Of a stretch of DNA of 64,000 nucleotides, positions 1 through 8,731 are shown piece after piece. Location: positions 1 to 64,000 of the forward strand of contig DKLZ01000016.1 of NCBI GenBank assembly GCA_002455955.1, given 5' to 3'. The notes beneath the pieces were generated by a model. That model saw only the letters and a program-made list of their open reading frames with translations. It did no database searches and was not told the origin of the DNA. This DNA comes from Dehalococcoidia bacterium UBA6627. Its GTDB lineage: Bacteria; Chloroflexota; Dehalococcoidia; UBA2979. Numbering within the stretch: the first letter of the stretch is position 1; each line of letters starts with the position of its first letter. The position numbers and the translations under genes are program-made.

Positions 1-1
1 G

Positions 2-811
2 CAGCACTGTGAGTCACCAGCGCTCGTCGACGGAGGTGTCGTGCATCACGGCACAGTCGCGACGCAACTTGGTGTCGCTGGACGCCCTGCCGAAGGTGAG
101 GACACGGCGGTGGCACGTGAGATCGCGCTTGCAACGCTTACAGGAGGTCACGCTCACATCCAGCATGTCAGTACTGCTGGTGCTGTTAGCTTGATTCGTG
201 ATGCCAAGGAACGAGGTGTTTCGATAACGGCCGAAGTGACACCGCATCATTTGGTACTGACGGATCATGCACTTTTGGACGTCGAACCTTCAGAGCCATA
301 TAACACGAACGCGAAGTGCAACCCGCCTCTGCGGGAAGAAAGTGATGTCGCGGCTTGCGTTACAGGATTGGTGGATGGAACGATCGATGCAATTGCGACA
401 GATCATGCACCTCATTCACCTCAGGAAAAAGCCCTATCGCTCGTGGATGCACCAGCGGGGATGATAGGGCTTGAAACTGCTCTTCCATATGTGATGCGAG
501 TAATCAATGCTGGTGATATTCAACTCGCTAGCGCGATCGAGCGACTAACGCTGGGGCCGGTCCGTGCTTGGCATCTCGACAGGCAGCTCACTTTACCTGG
601 ACTGGGAACGTTGGGAATAGGTGCTCCGGGTGACGTTGCATTGATTGACCCTGATGCGAAGTGGCTGGTGGGAGTCGACACATTATGCTCGAGGAGTCAA
701 AACACTCCGTTGCTCGGACAGCAAGTGATTGGTCGTGTCGTTGCAACGGTAGCGTCTGGCGTGCTGGTTCACGACCTTAGAGGTCACGATGATCGAATTT
801 CGGAAAGTTGA
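2..811 (+). CDS. pyrC: Dihydroorotase, 3' part (5' end outside window)
   Basis: Dihydroorotase interconverts N-carbamoyl-L-aspartate and dihydroorotate in de novo pyrimidine synthesis. The reading frame is open from the first bases, so the amino-terminal third, including the first HxH metal motif, is missing. The visible part carries the type I amidohydrolase landmarks in order: HCE at its very start (a metal-ligand His), HIQHVSTAG near visible residue 55 (second metal-ligand His), EVTPHH, and TDHAPHSP near visible residue 135 with the catalytic Asp. An internal GTG at 41 lies after the HCE motif and cannot be the true start. The frame ends normally, 42 bp before the next gene. The family is very clear; only the missing 5' end limits the call. 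Confidence 0.93.
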   Translation, partial: QHCESPALVDGGVVHHGTVATQLGVAGRPAEGEDTAVAREIALATLTGGHAHIQHVSTAGAVSLIRDAKERGVSITAEVTPHHLVLTDHALLDVEPSEPYNTNAKCNPPLREESDVAACVTGLVDGTIDAIATDHAPHSPQEKALSLVDAPAGMIGLETALPYVMRVINAGDIQLASAIERLTLGPVRAWHLDRQLTLPGLGTLGIGAPGDVALIDPDAKWLVGVDTLCSRSQNTPLLGQQVIGRVVATVASGVLVHDLRGHDDRISES

Positions 812-853
812 TGGAGCAAAGAGTCAGATGAGGACGCTAATGCGAGTGGTCCC

Positions 854-1369
854 GTGACAACTAGTGTCTTGTTGGTCGGCGACACACATCTTCGGCATTG
901 GGACCAAGCTCACCCGGAATTACGGCGAGCCGTTGCTTCCGCAGATTTAGCAATGCATGCCGGTGATTGGGTGCATTTGGATACAGTGCGTGGATTTCAG
1001 GCTGAAGCACGCAGTTCTTTTGTAGTTCATGGCAATTCCGATCCTCCTGACTTGCGACAAGCACTTCCATACCGCGCTGTTTTTGAAGTAGAAGAAATAA
1101 GGCTTGGGTTGATCCATCCTGCTTGGGGGCGAGAGGAATTTCCACCGGAACAGCTGCTGCGAGACTTCCCAAGTGACGAATTTGAAAAGCTTGATGTCAT
1201 TTGTTACGGACACTTGCATGAGATGGTCGATGAAAATTTGGAGGGCATTCGCTTTGTAAATGCTGGCCAAGGTTATCCTTCCTTTCTTGTACCAGGTACT
1301 CTCGCTTGGCTACGTATTGTTGGTTCAGAAATGACTGTGGAATTTGAGGAATTTGCGCCGGCAGATTGA
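854..1369 (+). CDS. YfcE/MJ0936-type metallophosphoesterase
   Basis: Small cytoplasmic calcineurin-like phosphoesterase of 171 residues, the usual size for the YfcE/MJ0936 group of dinuclear-metal phosphodiesterases. The metal-site blocks appear in order: GDTH near the start, AGDW, HGNSD, then GHLH and NAGQ in the carboxyl half. These supply the Asp, His and Asn ligands of the family. It starts with GTG. The physiological substrate cannot be read from the sequence. The gene follows pyrC by 42 bp on the same strand and may share its transcript. Family assignment is firm, function is general. Confidence 0.85.
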   Translation: MTTSVLLVGDTHLRHWDQAHPELRRAVASADLAMHAGDWVHLDTVRGFQAEARSSFVVHGNSDPPDLRQALPYRAVFEVEEIRLGLIHPAWGREEFPPEQLLRDFPSDEFEKLDVICYGHLHEMVDENLEGIRFVNAGQGYPSFLVPGTLAWLRIVGSEMTVEFEEFAPAD

Positions 1370-1455
1370 CGAGCGGTCACTTCAGGTCTGTCGTCTTTTA
1401 ACGGATAGCTATCCATGGGAGTGTCGTCTGTTGAATTGCTGCGTAGGATTGTTGC

Positions 1456-2010
1456 GTGGATACTTTATTGCGAATCGGTGTGCTGACAGTTTCTGATCGA
1501 GCCAGTACGGGCGAGTATGAGGATCTGGGTGGTCCAGCAATAGTGGATTGGCTCAGTATTGCGATTGCATCCCCTTGGGAAGCGGTGAACAGGCTCGTCC
1601 CTGATGATCAGAAGCAGATCGAGATGTCTCTTCGCGACCTTGTAGACAATGAGCATTGTCAGCTTGTGTTCACCACCGGTGGAACTGGGCCTGCACCTCG
1701 AGACGTAACTCCCGAGGCAACTCTTGCTGTATCCGATCGAATACTTCCTGGATTTGGTGAGTTAATGAGGGCAGTTTCTCATCAGTATGTGCTCACCGCA
1801 GCGCTGTCTCGTCAACTAGGTACGATCAGAGGATCGTCCTTGCTGCTTAACCTCCCTGGTAATCCAAAGGCGATAAGTCAAATACTTGAAGGGATTTTTG
1901 GCGCCATCCCGGATTGCGTCGCATTGATTGGTGGTCCTGAGATAGCGGTTACTGAAAGTGTTACCGGAGGTACTAGCTCACCTGGTCCACTTCATCAGAT
2001 AAACGAATGA
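1456..2010 (+). CDS. mog: Molybdopterin adenylyltransferase (Mog/MoaB family)
   Basis: This enzyme adenylylates molybdopterin, the step before molybdenum insertion during molybdenum cofactor synthesis. The 184-residue protein follows the Mog pattern throughout: GVLTVSDRAS at the start, LVFTTGGTGPAPRDVTPEAT in the middle with the conserved TTGGTG and DVTPEAT motifs, PGFGELMR, and NLPGNPKA in the last third. The length fits Mog better than the shorter MoaB. It starts with GTG. The stop lies 7 bp before the next gene, a NUDIX hydrolase, and folE2 follows, so pterin-related genes sit together here. Confidence 0.9.
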   Translation: MDTLLRIGVLTVSDRASTGEYEDLGGPAIVDWLSIAIASPWEAVNRLVPDDQKQIEMSLRDLVDNEHCQLVFTTGGTGPAPRDVTPEATLAVSDRILPGFGELMRAVSHQYVLTAALSRQLGTIRGSSLLLNLPGNPKAISQILEGIFGAIPDCVALIGGPEIAVTESVTGGTSSPGPLHQINE

Positions 2011-2017
2011 GAGCCTA

Positions 2018-2485
2018 GTGTTTGCAACACCTGTCGTTCGAGTAATCGACTGTCATGTTGCACGGCGAACTGAGAATGGCTGGGAGTACTTAGTGTTACT
2101 TCGTGCCGTCGATCATCTCGATTCAGGACATTGGCGTGTCGTGACAGGAAAGATAGAGAGTAATGAGACGGCTTGGGGGGCTGCACTTCGGGAGCTGACG
2201 GAAGAGACTGGCTTCCGAAATGCTAGCCTTTTTGCGGTTCCATATGTGAATCAGTTTTATGAGTGGCAGCACGATCGGATTAACGCGATCCCTGTTTTTG
2301 TGGCTGTTGTTGAACATGGTGCGAAGCCGACATTGAACGAAGAGCACATCGATTCTCGTTGGATTGATGTCGATCAAGCGGTCTCGATTCTGAGTTGGCC
2401 GGGCCAGCGAGAAGGGCTTCGAGCTGCCCATGCAATGCTCTCGGGTTACCATCCCGAAATCGATACTCTGGAAATAAGGAAGTAA
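2018..2485 (+). CDS. NUDIX hydrolase, possible dihydroneopterin triphosphate pyrophosphatase
   Basis: NUDIX pyrophosphohydrolase of 155 residues. A complete NUDIX box matching G-x5-E-x7-REU-x-EE-x-G-U runs from GKIESNE through REL to TEETGF at about residues 47-69, so the catalytic glutamates are present. The fold is a single NUDIX domain with nothing attached. The gene starts with GTG, 7 bp after mog, and is followed by folE2, which makes dihydroneopterin triphosphate. That position suggests it could be the NudB-type enzyme removing pyrophosphate in folate synthesis. This role is inferred from context, since NUDIX substrates cannot be told from the box alone. A housekeeping nucleotide pyrophosphatase is the alternative. 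Confidence 0.82.
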   Translation: MFATPVVRVIDCHVARRTENGWEYLVLLRAVDHLDSGHWRVVTGKIESNETAWGAALRELTEETGFRNASLFAVPYVNQFYEWQHDRINAIPVFVAVVEHGAKPTLNEEHIDSRWIDVDQAVSILSWPGQREGLRAAHAMLSGYHPEIDTLEIRK

Positions 2486-2541
2486 CGTGGCAGCTCGTTG
2501 AGGACAAATAACGCAGTCATTTCTCAAGATGCGAGTCTAGG

Positions 2542-3468
2542 TTGTTGTTACCCTTTATTACAGCGGAGCATACTGCTCAGCTCCCAGACCAAGAGAAAAG
2601 AGTGAATGTGGTTATCGAACTAGCCGCAATTCCTGATGTGCAGTCACAGACGGACGAGCGGAACTTGTCGATCGATCGAGTCGGAATCCGTGACATCCGG
2701 CAGCCGATTCGGATTGTCGATCGGGCTGGAATCGAACAGGCTACCGTCGGCACTTTCGGAATGTTTGTAAGGCTTGCACCAGAGGTGCGAGGCACTCATA
2801 TGTCACGGTTCGTCGAGATCCTCGAGGAGCGCACTGATGCCTATTCACTGAGTTCGTTCCCGGAGCTTGTTCGTGAGGTCGCTTCCCGTCTCGAGTCTGA
2901 ACATTGTGAAGTCGAGGTTCATTTTCCGTACTTTATGAGGAAAGTGGCACCAGTATCAGGCGCGACGAGCACACTCGATTTCGATGTCAAATTTGCGGTT
3001 GTTTCAGATAACGACCGCCTGACTCAGCAGCTTCGTGTCCAAGTTCCGGTAACCAGTCTTTGTCCTTGTTCGAAGACGATCTCCAAGTACGGAGCACATA
3101 ACCAGAGAAGTCACGTTATAGCGACCATCGAGTTTGACGGAGAGTTCTGGATTGAAGATCTGGTTGAGCTATTGGAGGACAAAGGATCATGTGAGGTGTA
3201 TCCAGTCCTAAAGCGCCCTGATGAGAAGCGCGTGACCGAGGTAGCGTACGAGAATCCGAAATTCGTAGAGGACATCGCACGTGACGTAGCGGTTGCGTTC
3301 AACAAGGATGATCGGATTGGTCAGTTCCACGTGAGTGTTGAGAACTTCGAGTCCATTCATAATCACTCTGCCTTTGCGGAGATCACGGGTGATGGTTCGA
3401 AGATGGTTGAGGCACCAGCGTTGTCTTCGGATGGAATGGTCAGCAATGGAAAGAGTGCATCTGACTGA
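2542..3468 (+). CDS. folE2: GTP cyclohydrolase FolE2 (type IB)
   Basis: FolE2 converts GTP to 7,8-dihydroneopterin triphosphate, the first step of folate (and queuosine-type) synthesis, using a metal site unlike that of FolE. Family landmarks are the IPDVQSQTDERN and IDRVGIRDIRQPI segment near the amino end, the PVTSLCPCSK block with the conserved metal-binding Cys near residue 175, the NQRSHV motif just after it, and VSVENFESIHNHSAFA near the carboxyl end. The listed TTG start gives about 20 extra residues before family similarity begins. GTG codons at 2602 and 2608 are equally good starts and give a more typical amino end. It is likely co-expressed with the NUDIX gene 56 bp upstream. Confidence 0.93.
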   Translation: MLLPFITAEHTAQLPDQEKRVNVVIELAAIPDVQSQTDERNLSIDRVGIRDIRQPIRIVDRAGIEQATVGTFGMFVRLAPEVRGTHMSRFVEILEERTDAYSLSSFPELVREVASRLESEHCEVEVHFPYFMRKVAPVSGATSTLDFDVKFAVVSDNDRLTQQLRVQVPVTSLCPCSKTISKYGAHNQRSHVIATIEFDGEFWIEDLVELLEDKGSCEVYPVLKRPDEKRVTEVAYENPKFVEDIARDVAVAFNKDDRIGQFHVSVENFESIHNHSAFAEITGDGSKMVEAPALSSDGMVSNGKSASD

Positions 3469-3568
3469 CGGCACAGCATCATGCGGGTCGTGTAAGTGTT
3501 TGCAAACCATTTGAGATCGTGTACATCTTCACGGGGAATACCCGAAACACTACGAGCGGAGATGTTCA

Positions 3569-4585
3569 ATGAAAGCAGCCGTCTACCGAGGTGCACAGCG
3601 TTTCGAGGTTACTGAAGTTCCGACACCAGAGCCTGGCGCTGGTGAAGTGCTAGTTCAAGTTCGCCAGTCAGCGATCTGTGGAACTGATGTGCACGCTTTT
3701 ATGTATGACATCGCGCCACCGGGTTCTGTGATCGGCCACGAGATAGCTGGTGTCATAGCTGAATTAGGCCCTGGTGTAGATCGGTTCTCGGTGGGAGAGC
3801 GTGTGGTCGCTGGTGGTGGTGATCACCCTGACGGTGCACCGAGATCGCCCCGCGCCAATCCTCGGTATAACTATCGCACTATGGGTTTTCAGGGAGGAGT
3901 TACTGGTGGCTACGCTGAGTATCAAATACTCCCCGAATGGCGCCCAACACGAATCCCTGACAACGTTCCCGATGAGGCCGCTGTACTTACGGAACCGTGT
4001 GCTGTTGCAGTTCATGCTGTTCGTCGCTCATCGGTAAAACTTGGTGACACGGTAGCGGTTCTCGGTGCTGGTCCAATAGGAATGCTTGTGACGCAGGCCG
4101 TTCGTGCAGCTGGTGCGACACGTGTTCTTGTTTCGGAACCTGCTCCTGGCCGAGCTGACGCGGTGATGGAGCTTGGTGCTGATGTGATTGTCAATCCTTT
4201 CGAGGAAGATGTAGTTAAACGTCTTGTGGAGTTGAGTGATGGTTTTGGTCCGGCGGTCGTGTTTGATTGCGCCGGATTCAATGACACCTTGAATCAAGCA
4301 TTCGAAGCGACCCGACGAGCTGGTCAGGTCATGCTGGTTGCGGTGCCTTGGGAACCGTTACCGATCGATCCTGTTGACTGGATGGCACGTGAAGTAGACT
4401 TTCGCACGAGTTTCGCCAGTGAACCTGAAGACTGGCGAATATCTCTCCAACTTTTGTCCTCCGGTCGAATTTCGGCATCGGCCCTGATGTCGGAAGCAAG
4501 TGTTATCAGCCTTGAGGAGATCCAGCAGGCATTTGAGGGATTGATGAAGCCTTCATCACAACTTCAGATGGTCATCAATTTCTGA
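3569..4585 (+). CDS. Medium-chain (zinc-type) alcohol/polyol dehydrogenase
   Basis: NAD(P)-dependent oxidoreductase of the medium-chain dehydrogenase superfamily, 338 residues. The catalytic-zinc region is present (AICGTDVH near residue 37, then GHEIAGVIAELGPGV near 52). The four-Cys structural zinc loop seen in many relatives is absent, replaced by a Pro/Arg-rich stretch near residues 85-100. The Rossmann nucleotide-binding motif VLGAGPIGM lies near residue 165. The substrate is unknown; threonine, sorbitol and other sugar-alcohol dehydrogenases share this pattern. It begins with ATG after a purine-rich GAGCGGAGA site. It stands about 100 bp after folE2 and looks functionally unconnected to it. 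Confidence 0.85.
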   Translation: MKAAVYRGAQRFEVTEVPTPEPGAGEVLVQVRQSAICGTDVHAFMYDIAPPGSVIGHEIAGVIAELGPGVDRFSVGERVVAGGGDHPDGAPRSPRANPRYNYRTMGFQGGVTGGYAEYQILPEWRPTRIPDNVPDEAAVLTEPCAVAVHAVRRSSVKLGDTVAVLGAGPIGMLVTQAVRAAGATRVLVSEPAPGRADAVMELGADVIVNPFEEDVVKRLVELSDGFGPAVVFDCAGFNDTLNQAFEATRRAGQVMLVAVPWEPLPIDPVDWMAREVDFRTSFASEPEDWRISLQLLSSGRISASALMSEASVISLEEIQQAFEGLMKPSSQLQMVINF

Positions 4586-4591
4586 ATTGGT

Positions 4592-4620
4592 CGAGTCAAG
4601 AAAGCTTCTATTTTCACTCG
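4592..4620. terminator. Possible bidirectional terminator hairpin
   Basis: The 38-bp gap between two convergent genes holds an interrupted inverted repeat: CGAGT pairs with ACTCG, and inside these GAAA pairs with TTTC around a short A/T-rich loop, with a T-rich stretch on the right. Position between converging genes fits a terminator, but the stem is short and interrupted. Confidence 0.28.
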
Positions 4621-4623
4621 CGG

Positions 4624-5799
4624 TTATTTTACTTCGCTGACTAGCTCGCCGTTCAAGATGACGATACGCACATGTTGCAAGGATTTGAGATCTTGCGTCG
4701 GGTCACCTTCTACGATGAGTAGGTCGGCTCGCTGGCCAGGTTCGATTGTTCCTCGGTCTGGAAGGTCGAGAAGTTTTGCTGAAAGGCTTGTAGCTAGCTT
4801 CATCGTCTCCACTGGACTGAGTTCCGCTAAGTCACTTATTACGATGAGAGCCTGTGCCAAATTCTCATGAGGAGTATCCGGGATTCCACAATCAGTGCTC
4901 ATCAGTACATCGCATCTGGCATCGAAGAACGACTTCATTAGTGTTTTACGCATATGCCAGCGTGCTTCGTTGCGTTCTTTTGCGAATGCACCGTTGATCG
5001 TAGGTGATACGGCGATCCCGCTACGCGCGATTGCAAGTATCACTTCGTCATCTTTTACAGGACCATCGGGTGTTTGGAATGAACAGTGCTCGATCATGTC
5101 AACGTTGGCATCAACCACGGATTTAATGCCCTCGATGCCATGAGCGTGTGCCGTGACCTTCAATTCGAGTCGGTGTGCTTCGGCGACGATCGCTCGCAGT
5201 TCCTCTACGGAGTATTGTGCAGCGAACACATTTGTTCCTGGTGTCATATTGCCACCAGTCGCCATTACCTTGATCCAGTCAACACCGGCTTTTTTTCGTT
5301 CCCGAACTGCAAGTTGGACGCCTTCTAAGCCATCAGTTTCACCACCCAAGAACCAGCAGTGCCCACCTGTCGGGGTAATCGGGGCCCCTGCGACGAGCAG
5401 GTTCGGTCCAGATACAAGACGGGCACGAATCGCCTCACGTAATGCGACGGCCAACTTCGTGGGAGCTCCAAGATCACGTACTGTGGTAATGCCAGAAACA
5501 AGCATTTGGTTTGCGGAGCCGGCCATTCTCAGCAGAAGCGTTTCATATGTTTCTGAATCGTAGACTTCACGCCAGTCCGTATGAGCGTTGAAGCATAGAT
5601 GAGCGTGTGCCTCGATTAATCCAGGAATTATCGTGCAGCCACTTACATCCAGAATCCGTGATTCTGGTGAGGCGGTCCCAGCGAGAGTGACACCAACATC
5701 TGAGATTGCCGTAAAGACGCTTCCTTCTCTAGAGGTGTCTGCGATCCCATCCCACAGGCGACCGCCTCGCAGCTCCAAGGGTTGTAATATCGCTTTCAT
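4624..5799 (-). CDS. Metal-dependent amidohydrolase (imidazolonepropionase/prolidase-like)
   Basis: Cytoplasmic amidohydrolase-superfamily enzyme, 391 residues. The TIM-barrel metal site is visible: PGLIEAHAHL with HxH at about residues 65-67, DWIKVMATGG with the Lys that is carboxylated in binuclear members, KVTAHAHG with a ligand His, IEHCSF with another, and MSTDCGIP carrying the catalytic Asp. The carboxyl end has the usual GTIEPGQRADLLIVEGDP strand that completes the small beta domain. Relatives hydrolyse Xaa-Pro dipeptides, imidazolonepropionate or N-acyl compounds, and nothing here decides between them. It is followed on the same strand by an aminotransferase gene, which would suit degradation of a nitrogen compound. 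Confidence 0.85.
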   Translation of the reverse strand: MKAILQPLELRGGRLWDGIADTSREGSVFTAISDVGVTLAGTASPESRILDVSGCTIIPGLIEAHAHLCFNAHTDWREVYDSETYETLLLRMAGSANQMLVSGITTVRDLGAPTKLAVALREAIRARLVSGPNLLVAGAPITPTGGHCWFLGGETDGLEGVQLAVRERKKAGVDWIKVMATGGNMTPGTNVFAAQYSVEELRAIVAEAHRLELKVTAHAHGIEGIKSVVDANVDMIEHCSFQTPDGPVKDDEVILAIARSGIAVSPTINGAFAKERNEARWHMRKTLMKSFFDARCDVLMSTDCGIPDTPHENLAQALIVISDLAELSPVETMKLATSLSAKLLDLPDRGTIEPGQRADLLIVEGDPTQDLKSLQHVRIVILNGELVSEVK

Positions 5800-5974
5800 C
5801 GTGGCGTTCCTGCCCTAGATAGTTCTTCTTCGAATGGCTGAGCGGATCTTTCCTAATCTATGAACCACCTTATAAATATCTGACGTTCACCCTGTTTTGT
5901 TTCGGCATCAATCGCGAAGTCTGTTTCTGTTCCCGAGAATTTCACTGGAGGTCATAGTCAAAATGCAATTGGTA

Positions 5975-7363
5975 CTACGAGATCTCTAACTCCGCTTCGA
6001 GTCCAACGATCGCTTGGCTTATGCCTTCGACGAGCGAGTCGACTTCTTCTCGGTTAATCACCAGTGGGGGAGCAAGCTGAATTGATGCACCAGCACGAGA
6101 GAGAATGCCTGCTTCGAGCAATAGTCGGGTTACACGTGAACCGAGCTCGTCTTCCTCAGTAAATTCCTCACCTGTGTCAGGGTTTCGTTTGAGTGTGATG
6201 GAGCGCATCAGGCCGATACCGCTCGTCTCGGCAACGATCTGGTGTTTCGACTTCAGTGCTTCGAGTTGTGTTCCTAGGTATTCACCGGTTGCGGAACTGT
6301 TTTCCGGTAACCGTTCACGCTCGAGAATATCGATATTTGCGAGGGCGACTGCGCAACTTACCGGGTGAGCTCCCCACGTCGAACCTCCGACAAACGCATG
6401 CTTTTTTTCACCAACAAACGCTTCGGCAACCTTATCCGAAACGCCGACTGCCGCTATTGGTGCATAACCAGAAGAGATTTGTTTTGCCATCGTTAGCAAG
6501 TCAGGTTCGATTCCAAAGTGCTCCGACGCGAACCACCGCCCCGTGCGTCCAAATCCGTTGATTACCTCGTCATGGATTAGCAGGATTCCGTGCTCCTCAG
6601 TCACTTTTCTCAAATGTTCCCAGTAAGCTTTCGATGGCACTCGGTTGCCGTTCGAGGTTGAGATTGGTTCCGCGATCAGCGCGGCGATTGTTTCAGGTCG
6701 TTCGAACTTAATTCGTTCCTCGATGTATTGCGCCCAGAACATGTCATCCAGCCCTGTTTTCTCGTTTGTTAACGAACCGAAGCCGTTTGTGTTAGGAACC
6801 TGTACGACCCCGGGCATTAGAGGTTCAAAAGGAGCACGATTAAGGCCATCTGAGCCGTTTAACGCCATCGCCCCAAGTGTTGTGCCGTGATAGGAACCAA
6901 TCCGAGATATCACCTTGTAACGCTTCGTGTCGCCACGATTGTAGTGGTACTGCTTCGCCATTCGTACAGCTGTTTCGACCGCCTCGGAACCTGAGTTAAT
7001 GAAGAAAAACTTGTTGACAGTGGAGGGTGTCAAGCTTGCGAGCTTCGCAGCTAAATCAACCGCGGGTGGGGTAGCGTATGCGAATGGGTTCGCGAACGAG
7101 AGTTTGCTCATCTGCTCAGCAGCAATGTCTGCTAGTATCTGACGTCCGTGTCCGGCGGCTACCACCCACAAGCCGGACATTGCGTCGATATAACGTCTAC
7201 CGTGGATGTCATCGAGGTAGATGCCGTCGCCTCGCTCGATCACGAGGAAGCCATCGTCCTTGATCAGGTCGTTGTACTGAGCAGTATGTAGCCAGAGGTG
7301 TTCTAACCCGCGCTCGATAAGGTTTTTAGTCGACGCAGATTCTTTCTTAACTGTACTTGCCAT
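5975..7363 (-). CDS. Class III PLP-dependent aminotransferase (omega-amino acid type)
   Basis: Fold type I transaminase of the class III group that moves amino groups from omega-amino acids or amines to a keto acid such as pyruvate. Visible blocks: SGLWVVAAGHG early, FFINSGSEAVETAVRMAKQY for cofactor phosphate binding, SYHGTTLG, LIHDEVINGFGRTGRWFA with the PLP-contacting Asp, and LTMAKQISSGYAPIAAV with the Schiff-base Lys. Start choice: a further in-frame ATG lies 13 codons upstream (7402), but only the ATG used here has a Shine-Dalgarno-like GGAGAG at proper spacing. Length is about 462 residues, normal for the family. The amino donor is not determined. Confidence 0.88.
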   Translation of the reverse strand: MASTVKKESASTKNLIERGLEHLWLHTAQYNDLIKDDGFLVIERGDGIYLDDIHGRRYIDAMSGLWVVAAGHGRQILADIAAEQMSKLSFANPFAYATPPAVDLAAKLASLTPSTVNKFFFINSGSEAVETAVRMAKQYHYNRGDTKRYKVISRIGSYHGTTLGAMALNGSDGLNRAPFEPLMPGVVQVPNTNGFGSLTNEKTGLDDMFWAQYIEERIKFERPETIAALIAEPISTSNGNRVPSKAYWEHLRKVTEEHGILLIHDEVINGFGRTGRWFASEHFGIEPDLLTMAKQISSGYAPIAAVGVSDKVAEAFVGEKKHAFVGGSTWGAHPVSCAVALANIDILERERLPENSSATGEYLGTQLEALKSKHQIVAETSGIGLMRSITLKRNPDTGEEFTEEDELGSRVTRLLLEAGILSRAGASIQLAPPLVINREEVDSLVEGISQAIVGLEAELEIS

Positions 7364-7577
7364 CTCGAGGTCTCTCCGTCCGTCTTGTAGTAGCGATGCC
7401 ACACCGAAGAAATGATGTCCAGAGTCTAAGTTTACGGAGAAAATTTACAGTTTCTCCCCGAGATATCTCAGGTACGGTCTTTTTCTATAAGAAGTGCTTT
7501 GTTATGCCGAAAGTGAAACGCTTCGAATAACCATCCTCAAGCACCTCTTATCCTTGCAAGATGGATACTACTGGTTA

Positions 7578-8570
7578 CTAAATAGCCTGTTCTGTTCCAA
7601 CGTATGTTGGCACATTCTCTTCCTCAAATATCTTGTCGATTTCGTCACGAATTTCGTCCGTCAACCGCCAGTCGGCTGCGGCCACGTTCTCTTGCAACTC
7701 ACGTTCATTCCGCATTCCAACCAATGCGACCGAAACTGCTGGGTTGTCGAGGACCCATGCGATTGCTAACTGCGGGAGTGATTTCTCGTATCTAGCCGCT
7801 ATACCCTTCAGGCGTTCCCCAACGTTAAGTTCTTTCGTGAAGTGCTCGTCAGTAAACAGTGGTAGGCCGAACGCTTTCCCACTACTCCGCCAATCCCAAT
7901 CGACAAATGTTGTTTCCGATGTGAATGCGCCTGATAGTAGACCGAAGCCAAGAGAGCCGTACGCCATGAAACCGGTGTTCGACTCGAGGCAGTAGGGAAG
8001 TACTTCACTTTCCATTCGTCGGTCGAACATGTGGTAGCCGACTTGGTTGGCAGCGAGACGCCCGACCTCCTCGCACTCCTTCATCATGTCAACCGTGAAG
8101 TTTGAAACACCATAATGCCGGATTTTCCCATCGGCTTTCAATTTTTCGAGCGCCAGCATTGTCTCTTCAAACGGAGTTTCGTGATCAGGCCAATGAATCA
8201 GCATGAGGTCGATTACTTCGGTGTTCAGGCGCTTAAGGCATCCCTCGGTGTGTTCAATGATGTGGTCATGCTTCGAGTTGCGACCGACTACCTTTGGTTC
8301 GTCGTCGTATTCAAACCCCACTTTCGTTACAAGAGTGATGTCCTTGCGACGGTTGCCCAGGGCCTTCGCTAGGAGTTCTTCGGAGTGGTTCGGACCGTAA
8401 ACTTCCGCAGTGTCGAAAAGAGTGATTCCGGCATCGATTGCTTGGTTCACTGCCTGAGCAGCTTCGTTGACATCAATCTCACCGTAGGTGGTAGTACTCA
8501 TTTCCCAGGTTCCAAACCCCACGGTGGAACACACTAGGTCCGTGTCACCAATTTGCCTTTGTTCCATCAT
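7578..8570 (-). CDS. Aldo/keto reductase
   Basis: NADPH-dependent aldo/keto reductase, about 330 residues, TIM-barrel fold. The catalytic tetrad is readable: Asp53 and Tyr58 in LFDTAEVYG, Lys83 in VTKVGF and His126 in LIHWPDH. The cofactor-binding end has ALVGMRNERELQENV. The closest pattern is the YdhF/IolS-like group acting on sugars or small aldehydes. Start choice: two adjacent ATGs at 8570 and 8567 follow an AAAGGGA site, whereas the more upstream in-frame ATG (8600) has none. The substrate is unknown. The gene lies between an aminotransferase and a zinc dehydrogenase on the same strand. Confidence 0.87.
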   Translation of the reverse strand: MMEQRQIGDTDLVCSTVGFGTWEMSTTTYGEIDVNEAAQAVNQAIDAGITLFDTAEVYGPNHSEELLAKALGNRRKDITLVTKVGFEYDDEPKVVGRNSKHDHIIEHTEGCLKRLNTEVIDLMLIHWPDHETPFEETMLALEKLKADGKIRHYGVSNFTVDMMKECEEVGRLAANQVGYHMFDRRMESEVLPYCLESNTGFMAYGSLGFGLLSGAFTSETTFVDWDWRSSGKAFGLPLFTDEHFTKELNVGERLKGIAARYEKSLPQLAIAWVLDNPAVSVALVGMRNERELQENVAAADWRLTDEIRDEIDKIFEEENVPTYVGTEQAI

Positions 8571-8731
8571 TAATCCCTTTCGGCCCGTTACTGAATTCAT
8601 GCTAACTATAACGTTTTGGATAGGCGTGCGAGCTGCTTCATCAAGCGTGATGAGTTCTCTCGTATTGAAGGTTGATTTGATAGCCAGCAGACGAGTGGAC
8701 GGGCCATCAATTTCGTTGATTCATCGGACTC

